From Uloborus plumipes (lineage: Eukaryota; Arthropoda; Arachnida; Araneae; Uloboridae): a stretch of DNA of 64,000 bases. Made by a program: the position numbers and the translations under genes. Below, piece after piece: positions 56,101 to 64,000 of the stretch (position 1 is its first letter; every line of letters starts with the position of its first letter). Under the pieces are notes generated by a model. It saw only the letters and a list, made by a program, of their open reading frames with translations, searched no databases and had not been told where the DNA came from. The stretch covers positions 248,001 through 312,000 of the forward strand of contig JAXGGA010000065.1 in NCBI GenBank assembly GCA_038373865.1, in the 5' to 3' direction.

Positions 56101-56258
56101 TCGAGGAAATAGGGATGGGGATTAATCGATCCCCTCTGTATTTAAAAACATAATGTAAATATGGATTTTTGCTTGTATTCTGATGTTCTCTCTATAATAT
56201 GCATTGAACACATACCTTTTGTTCCCCTCCCCTCAAAAACTTTGAAATGACGGGCCTG
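56101..56258. mobile_element. MITE, same family as 16821-17002
   Basis: Right end ACTTTGAAATGACGGGCCTG ending at 56258 matches the family terminus. GGGGATTAATCGATCCCCTC at the left corresponds to the GGTCAATTGCC foldback of other copies. The left border is uncertain. Confidence 0.55.
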
Positions 56259-56852
56259 ATACAATGCAGCACTTTCTGCAAATGAAGTTGAAATTTTTAG
56301 GCTCTAAAAATAATTTTTCAGCTATTTAAATTTCTGAGGAATTTGTTGAGAAGTTTATTTTTTCTTCGTTTTGAGGGGGATGAGGTGAAGTTCTGCACCA
56401 AATTGAACTTGAGCTCACCCTCGACCAGGGGTACCCCAAATGGGAGGTAGCGGAAGATCATTACGACCTCCCAAAAATTATTCTGCTCATTTTCCCCCTT
56501 TTGACTGCCTTTGATATAGCTTCCAATTAGATGCAGGTTTGTGTGACTAATCGTATTTTATCGTGTGTTAAAATTTGAAGTTTCATTCAGCTAACTGAGA
56601 ATTTCCCCCTCCTAAAATTTAAATTCGGAGAGCCACTGCCCTTGAGTAAAACTATTAGCGATACTAGAATTTTTAAAAACCACAGCACAGGAGGAGGTTC
56701 AGCTAGCCAACTGCCGTTTCATTCCCTTTAGTTCACTCTTGAATGTGCTTGACACAGTAAAATATTGTTAGTGTCAAAATAATTTTTTATAAGCTGTCTA
56801 AACTGTCTATGGATTTTCCCACTTGACGTCCTGTATTTTGTTTCTCCTTCAC

Positions 56853-56868
56853 ACACTAGATGGCAGCA
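56853..56868 (+). promoter_or_regulatory. Weak CTCF-like motif
   Basis: ACACTAGATGGCAGCA fits the core of the CTCF consensus (CCA..AGRKGGC) with a mismatch at the first positions. A single motif match is weak evidence of binding. Confidence 0.2.
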
Positions 56869-57363
56869 AATGCGCGCTTGGAAAAGCTAAGTTTAACTCG
56901 GAAATATTTTAGTTTACAGTATTTTGAGAAATGGGTGCTCAATGAAAAGTAACACGAACGACAAAAATGGCATACATTGTTTTGGTCTTTTTTTTTTGTA
57001 GATTTTATTAAAATGCCACATTACTTTCTTGAATTTCATTCGAAAACAATTATTAGGAATGCACTGAATGAAAAATACAGAATAATTCAGCATTTGATTT
57101 TTTTGTGTGTGTAACATGGCTTATCCTAGGGTATCAGCCGCCCACATGCAAGGACCTAATATACTGCCTCTCTAGAGAATTTGTTGAAAGTAAAGTCCTT
57201 ATCCATCTTCTTTCAAATTTCTGTGTCAATATCTAACAATTTAAGAAAAAGAAAGAGAAATCGTTGAATGCATAAAAAGGAAGAAAAGTTTGTAATGAGA
57301 AACTTTTTAATTTATTGCTTTAAAGAAAGTCACACATTCCAAAAATTACGTCTTATTAAGTCC

Positions 57364-57436
57364 TAAAAACGCTTCTGTATAATTGGAAGGAGGACTGACC
57401 TGAAAGATTGGGGTTCAAACCCCAGAATTTTTTTTT
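57364..57436 (+). ncRNA. tRNA-like relic or SINE head
   Basis: A perfect pol III B box GGTTCAAACCC at 57412-57422 is paired as a T arm (GGGGTTCAAACCCC). About 40 bases upstream, TGTATAATTGG weakly resembles an A box, and a T9 run follows. The acceptor and anticodon stems do not close by eye, so a working tRNA is unlikely. Confidence 0.3.
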
Positions 57437-57439
57437 GAA

Positions 57440-58599
57440 ATTGAAGTATAAAAAACATCCTTTTGCTTCCTGCTTTTTTTATTTTTATGTAAAGTGTTAC
57501 TGAAAGTTACCACAAACAGCGGCCCAATTAAATTCCAATTATTTAATTATTTTACTAATAAATAACATTTTAAAAATACCCATGATCATGGAGGTGATAT
57601 AATAAGAAAATTAACAATTATAGCCACAAAATAAATTTCACCAGCTTCCAAAAATAGTAAATTTGATGATTTATAGTTTTGGTAGATGTTTAAAATTAAT
57701 GTATCTCACCTCCATTCATTCACACCTCTGTGACAGTGATATTGGCAAGAAATTCACGATTGTGGGGAATTCTCTATAAAAATAGACCTAATGGATGCAT
57801 TCTTCAGTGAAAGAAATTTGCTCTTTGTTGTTACAATCTGCACATGCTAAGCATATAAAAGCATGAAACCATTTGCTTTTAGCTTAATTTCCTTGTCTAA
57901 ACTTCAAGCTCTCGAAGATGAAAATTCTAAATAACTACACTTGGATTTTTAAACAACATCTGTCTTCTTGTTTCTCAACTAAAATTTCATAATTTCTTTA
58001 TTTCTGGAAAAAAAAAAAAAAAAAAACACGATGGATGACTTGTAACAGGGGGAAATAATTTTTGACGGCAATACTACCAAAGCAATAGAGGATCCTTGGT
58101 GTGGACACTGGCACAAAAAACTTGCATTAAAGAAGAAACACTAATTGGACACACACACACACGAAAAAAAAAAAAAAAAAATGTAGGTACTAATAAGCCA
58201 TCCCCATATCATGGAACCGATCTGTAATCTTAGATCTGGTGTGTCTGCTTTGCTCCATGATGTTCCCCATAAATTTTACTTTTAAAGAGATTTGAACTTG
58301 TCTGTTTGGTAAGAAATTAAACAAGCTTTCAGAGCTTAGAACTGAAAGGAAATACTATTAAGTTTGCAGTTTCAACTGTATTTTTTTTAAAAAACATTTA
58401 TGGACAAAACAATAATTATTGCACATGGTTAGAAAGAGGTTTGGTGCAGTGACATGAGGAAATTCATGGGAGAACGTTGGCTGCTCTTCATAATGCTTAG
58501 TGGATCGCTAATCTCCTATATGCCTTCAGAATACTTCTATTCAGAGATCAGCAAGTGTTTTTCTTCTTTTTTAAATGTAAAAAAAAGTTTTTTAATAGC
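57440..58599. other. Intergenic, unassigned
   Basis: AT-rich. An A run near 58009 and a (CA)n plus A17 tract near 58149-58181. Open frame 58454-58642 overlaps the start of the tandem repeat and is not recognised. Confidence 0.55.
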
Positions 58600-59340
58600 A
58601 AGAAAAAAACACAGAGGGAAAAAAACTATAACGCGTAGATAAAAACGTAAGAAACATGACTTCTAAAAGGTGGTTGCACGAAATTTGAAGCATAGTTTGT
58701 TGCTTTTAAGTGATGTAACACTATTTTTAGAAGTTTGAGATGATTTATAAGTTCTCCTTTGTACGTTACTTATTGAAAATCATTATTTAGCTGCCCAAAT
58801 GTAAATTATTTATTTAACGGCAAAATGTATCAAAAATGTTAAATATGCTTAGAAACTGGAAGCATCAATTCACTGGTTCATCAAAATAATAATTCTATCA
58901 AGAATGAAAAAAAAAGCTTTTTGTTTATTCAAAAAAACTTTTAGTGAATACAAGTGCTATTAAAAACAAAAGAAGCATGACTGCAAAAATTGTTCATGCT
59001 GAAATCGAAATGTAGTTAGTTGTTTCCAAGAACTGAATCATTATTTATACGTTCAATATGCACTTAGTGGATTTTCATTCGCTGCTTATTAAATTTCATA
59101 ATTTAGCAATGAGAGCATAACCTATTTCTTTAATGCCAAAATGTAGCTTAAACCTCAAACATTCAATATGCAAAGAAATTTTAAACTGCTCTTCATTAAA
59201 ATGAAAACTCTAACAATAACGACAAAAGTCATGGTGTGTAGCTAAAAACATAAGAAACATGACTGCCAAAATGCGCTTATCCGGCTCTTGAAATATAGTT
59301 TGTTGTTTCAAAGAACTGATAGCAGAATAATATCGTCAAA
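58600..59340. repeat. Diverged tandem repeat, ~280-320-bp unit, about 2.3 copies
   Basis: The phrase TAAAAAC(A/G)TAAGAAACATGAC and its variant recur near 58641, 58961 and 59243. Each is followed by AAATxxAxTTxGTTGTTT-type and TTCAATATGC/ATGCTTAG-type words at similar offsets. Units are well diverged. No coding. Confidence 0.55.
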
Positions 59341-62300
59341 AGAAATATTCCCTCTTTACATCAGCTTTTGGAAGTAATCCAAAGCAGAGGAAATTTGCGC
59401 AATTTGCTGCATGGAGAGAGCGCCTGAAGCATTCAAAGTAGAATTCATATGCAAGCCAAAATGTTTCCATAGTGATGAACAGAAACCATTTCTGTTTTTA
59501 TAGGAATAATATTTCTTTGTTTACTTGGCATAATGTTAGGGAGTAAATATGGTAGCTCGTTGATTTTTAAGTATTCTCTATTTGAAGTATTCCGTTTTTA
59601 AATCAAAGAGATATTTTAAAATAAGTAAAATAAAAGGTGGGATGCAGGATTTAGACGACTTGAATTTTGGTTAGTAAAATTTAACGAAAACTTTAGTTTT
59701 TGAAAATAAAAATAAAATATAGTACTATAATATTTTTATTTAGTTTTAGCCCTGTTTCATAGTGAAAAGAATTCGTTGTTAATAAAATATTAGTAATCTC
59801 TTGCAAATGGAATAAAAACAAAGCAACTAGAATTAATTAAGGGTTTAGTTTTTATGCATAAGATTTATTTATTTATTTTATCAGAGATGTAGGTAGGTCC
59901 ACCGGTGAATAAACACACCCTTATTGTGTACAACTTCTACTCTTGTCATACTGTAGTGAAAGCTAATTTCAAGCTTCGATTTGAAAGCGTGTCAGTAAAG
60001 GGAAAAAGTTTTTTCTTTTACTATTTCTGCTTTTTGATGGTTTAACGTTTAGTCGCATTTTCGAAGTATTCGTTTAATAGAGCTATGCAATTCTTGAATA
60101 ACATATTTCTTTACAACATTTGGGAATTTTAAATTCGAAAATTTAAAAGTTCTCGTATTCTTACCGAAGTGTTGCACGATATTTAAATGTAGGAGTAAAG
60201 GTTAGACAATGGCTTTTTACACCCAAGATTTTGACGCGATCAAAACCGGCTCCAGTTGGGTATCTTTAGAAGATTGTTCATATAGCTCAGTAAAATACCT
60301 TAAATAGCTATTTGATTTGGAAAATCTGAGCTGAGAATAAAATACCAAACTGTTTTCTCGGAAAGACAGATTAGAGGTAAGTAAGAAAAAAAAATGATGG
60401 AGTTAAACACGTATTTGGCTTGCAAAATATAATAAATTGATGTCTGAAGTAGAAAGAAAATATTGGTTTGCTTTTTTATATAAAAGAGAAAATCCCCAAA
60501 AGTGTCAGAATTTCTGGCAAACTTATTTGTTTACTTCGAGTTTATTTTTTCGGTGAACAGAGTATACTGCAATTTTTTTTTATCGTCATAGTTCAGGTGC
60601 TTTCATCTCGTGCGAGAGTGGCATCAGAATTTTCAAATAGCAATGGTCAGTAGTGGGGCTAAATGGCAAAATGAATGCCATCCCCAGATCACAAGATCTG
60701 CGGATGGCGAGAACTCAAAAGGCAGCCGCATTGGATACAAATAAATACCAAACAATTTGTTATTTATTTGCTCTTAAGTCTGTCGCATAAAAACACATTA
60801 ACCAAATAGGTTTGAAAACATTCGTAGCAAACACTTTAGAGCAAAACAGATGGGCTTAAAATAGTTCAAATAGTTCCTTTTGCTTTGGTCTAACCGCAAC
60901 GATGATAAAATTGATTTAAGCTTCAAAAATACCACAAAACTTCCAAGCTTAAAACTTCCAAGTATTTCCCCGAGAGACTAATTTCAGTAAGATAGTAATT
61001 GATTTATGTTTCTTTCACGCGAATGAATTATGTGATGGAAAATCCATCAAACTACAGATATTTCATTATATATCTCTGGAGCAAGCCATTGTATTTGTCT
61101 GATAACATAATTTCGATCAGAGAAAAAGTAAAATCAATTCATACCATGCTCAATCGATCGTCTGGTGTATTCGAAGTTTTCAGAGCGGAACTACTTGCTA
61201 ATGATGGAATTTTGTCGCAAAGGAAACCTCGCTAATCACTGGAAGGAAGAAAAAGAAGAGATGCATAACTCAGTTCAATAAAATTCTCTTAATGATTTTT
61301 GGTCGTTCTCATAAGTTTATTTAGTTTCTTGTCGAACATTTTCGGAAATTCTCATGCGAAGTTTCTTTATTATACTTTTTGAAAAGTCGTCTGCTCAAAA
61401 TATTTGGCTGTAGGATGTCTAGAATTATTTCTTACAGATGCAAAATATGTATTGAAGCAAAAAGTTAATCGTAGTTTTGCTTCTAAAAACATTTTATGTT
61501 TGAAGTAGTTAAAATTTGAAGTATTAGACTTTTTTCAGTGACTGTTAACTTTTCAGAGTTTTTAACAATGTTTAACATTTACTTAGTATTACTAATGCAC
61601 TTTAGTTTGTGACAGTTTAACTTTTTAAAAATGTTTTAAGCTAACTCTTCTTTAAAAAAAGTATCAAATGTACAGGAAAGAAAAGAGATTGTTTCTGAAG
61701 AATTATAATTTTTGCATTTAAGGATTGTAGCCAGGTTTTTAAAGATTCTTACAAATTTTATTCAATTTTAAATTATTACTATTATTATTATTTTTTGAGC
61801 CTTTTTTTTCCCGAAATTTTTTATTGAGAACTAATAGGTTACAAAAACTTTAGCTAATTTTTTTTAGATACTTTATTCATAATAAATACTACATAAAAGG
61901 AAGTAAAACCATATTGTTAAAAAAGTATTGTTTTAGGTAAAGTAAAAACTTCAAGGTAAAAACGATAACACCTGAAGCAATTTTTTAAAAATGGATGATT
62001 TGAAAAATTCAGTTATAAATGTACGCAATTGTGTTATTAAAAATGTAGGATGGACGTTAAAACGTAACATCAGAAAGAAAAAAGCATTTATTGTAAGGCA
62101 TATAAAATGAACATGACAAGCTTTCTAAATAAATCCATTAAAATATATTTGGTATAAGAAAATCTGACGTTAGATATGATTCAAAAAGTCATAATTTGTA
62201 GCTGCTATATATCCATCGTATCTCAGGATTTAAACTTCACTCGCAGCATTGAGCAGCGAGAAGACTACTAGCCATTTACTAACGTGAAGCAAAGTGATAT

Positions 62301-63390
62301 TTTAAAAATAATTAGAGTGAGAAAATTTTTACTACGTACAAGAAAATTTCGGTCGCATTTTTTTTTTCTGTGTAAGGAATACAAGGATTTTGAATGCTAA
62401 AGCGGAAACAACGTTAGCTTTTATTCTTTGCAGACCCAAAGAAAAACCCTTGTTAAAAATATTATTTCTTTGCTACTTTATCGTTTTGTGACTCTAAGAA
62501 CATAAAACAATTTGTGAAAATAACTATATGATTTTTCTAATGAAAAAGGGATGTGTTGCTATTTTTCAAAGCAACCACACTAAAACAAGACCTATGCGTG
62601 AGCGTAGTTTATCTTAGTTTTCAGTTTGCGGCATACTTAACAAAATAAAACACTTTAATAATAAAAACATCAAGTAGAAGAGGGAAGATCTTACATTTTA
62701 ATCAATAAAAAAGACCAGCTTTCAGCAAGCTATCATCGGGTATTTTTGCTTGAGCACCTTTTGCAAAAAGTAACCAATTTTTAAATCAAGGGTCAAAATT
62801 TTACGAACATTATTAATGAAACAATGAAAAATATATGCATGCAATTAAGAAAGTTTCAGCTTTAAATTGATTAATTGATAAATTGATGCATTGACATTGA
62901 ATAGTAATTTATATACCTGAAATTAAAAAAAAAAAAAAAAAAAACTTGCATAAGTTAGTCAGGAGAGACAACAAAAATTAAAAGGACTACGTTAAAAAGT
63001 GTATGTTGTTTTATAGTATAATCATAGGCGGACTTACGGGGGTGCCAGGGGGTGCGCCGCACCCCCAACATTTTTGGTTGGGTTTTGAAAATAATGCAAT
63101 TAAGTATAATTCGCCAAGAAATGCAGTTGGAAAAGAACATTATTATTCAGTGCTGTATTAAAGAATGAGTGTATACTCCGTAAGTGGGTATTTATTGGTA
63201 CATCGTTACAATTTCTTCTACTTTGAAACTACCATGGCGAAATTAAAAAAAAAAAAATAACGTGACTATTGTAATAACTTTATCAGTAAAATCTGCCCTG
63301 AAATCAGCTGAAAACCAGCATTTTTTGGGTAAATTTTCAAAATTTTCCATAGAAGTACCCGTACCCCCCCTCCACCCGGACTTCTTATTG
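59341..63390. other. Intergenic, unassigned
   Basis: AT-rich unique-looking DNA with an A-run near 62927. A short G-rich foldback near 63025-63066 (GGGTGCGCCGCACCC) resembles parts of poly-G MITEs. The 78-codon frame 60999-61235 is not recognised. Confidence 0.55.
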
Positions 63391-63392
63391 TA

Positions 63393-64000
63393 GTGGCGCA
63401 ACCAGAGGGGGCACACAATGATCGTGCTCCCTTTCTCCAGAATGCTGAGTTGATATTTTTTTTAATTCGTTATTATTGAAGAGAAGGAAAGAACGAGGCT
63501 TGGGAAAAGGCACCAAAATACCCAATGTTGAGAAAATATCTTAATTTCTTTCAAAAATGAAAAAATCTCGACACTTAAATTTTTCAATAACTTCAGATTG
63601 TTAGTCAGTTAATTGTGTGCCAGCCCCTCCTCTCGCTCTATCCTCTTGTTTTTAATTTCATTTCTGCCTGATTTTTTTTTCTTTTTTTTTTTCTATTTCG
63701 TCTGAAATTAAAAAAGTCTTCAAAATGTTATTTCTCGGAAGTCCTCTACACCGCCAAAGTTATTACGGAGCATCACAAATTTCGTCACCTGGGCTTCAAT
63801 TTAGCAAAATTTCCTTTGAAAATCCTCCAAATACCAAACACCTTAAAAGATCGAAAATCGCTTAAAATTTCGTTTTTGAAGCTTCAATTTTGGAAAATTT
63901 TCGGATAAGGGCAACCTCAACCACCATCCATCATTAAAAATCGTTAAAATTTTACTTTTCTAAATTACAGTTCCGAAAAGTCTAAAGGGGAGAACCTTTT
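63393..64000. repeat. Repeat continuing off the window edge
   Basis: Starts AGTGGCGCAACCAGAGGGGG, like the left terminus of the 40259 MITE. Continues into the degenerate AATTTCGxxAAATTTTC family (for example CAATTTTGGAAAATTTTCGG near 63886-63905). No right end within the window. Confidence 0.5.

Overview
The window is AT-rich, intron-bearing eukaryotic DNA. It holds one recognisable host gene, tankyrase, on the + strand at positions 1-13731, followed by about 50 kb of repeat-filled DNA in which I find no second host gene. The organism is an arthropod by the look of its repeats. A chelicerate such as a spider is my best guess, from the style of the Tc1-like transposase, the decayed arthropod transposase relics, the poly-G-rich small elements and the 62-bp and 74-bp satellites. 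That placement is inference.

Positions 1-20460: the 3' half of tankyrase. Fifteen exons, all with GT-AG introns and consistent phases, join into one open frame of 571 visible residues. They encode the end of the ankyrin clusters, the SAM domain and a complete PARP catalytic domain with the H-Y-E triad and the C-H-C-C zinc site. The 5' end lies left of the window. The first intron contains a decayed transposase gene, and the introns on either side of exon 5 carry two copies of one ~175-bp repeat. Downstream is an AT-rich tract that may be a long 3' UTR ending at the polyadenylation signal at 20449. It contains a hAT-like 758-bp element, a piggyBac-type element with TTAA ends and a 182-bp hAT-type MITE.

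Positions 20461-26200: degenerate tandem repeats, a GATATC-rich 62-bp minisatellite, a 494-bp foldback element, and a foldback made of two mariner 5' halves facing each other with TA target duplications.

Positions 26878-35432: the most striking structure. An old MITE is split by an 8388-bp hAT-type insertion with a perfect 8-bp duplication (TCCTCCTG) and 14-bp termini. No transposase is visible inside. It carries a LINE 3' end with a 47-base A tail, a long-arm foldback, a perfect hairpin, a second nested hAT-type element of 1975 bp (duplication GACTGCCC), and a GC-rich ~105-125-bp minisatellite.

Positions 35433-64000: a second decayed transposase relic (37.6-38.1 kb), several small elements with target duplications, a 39-bp near-perfect palindrome, a complete but mutated Tc1-like transposon (44619-46035), an 820-bp hAT-type element, and a 74-bp satellite array (51.47-53.53 kb) invaded by a pogo/Tigger-like MITE, a hAT-type MITE and two copies of one Harbinger-like MITE. 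The rest is mostly unassigned AT-rich intergenic DNA. No new gene system is apparent. The novelty lies in the layered, datable transposon nesting and in repeat families that I cannot name.
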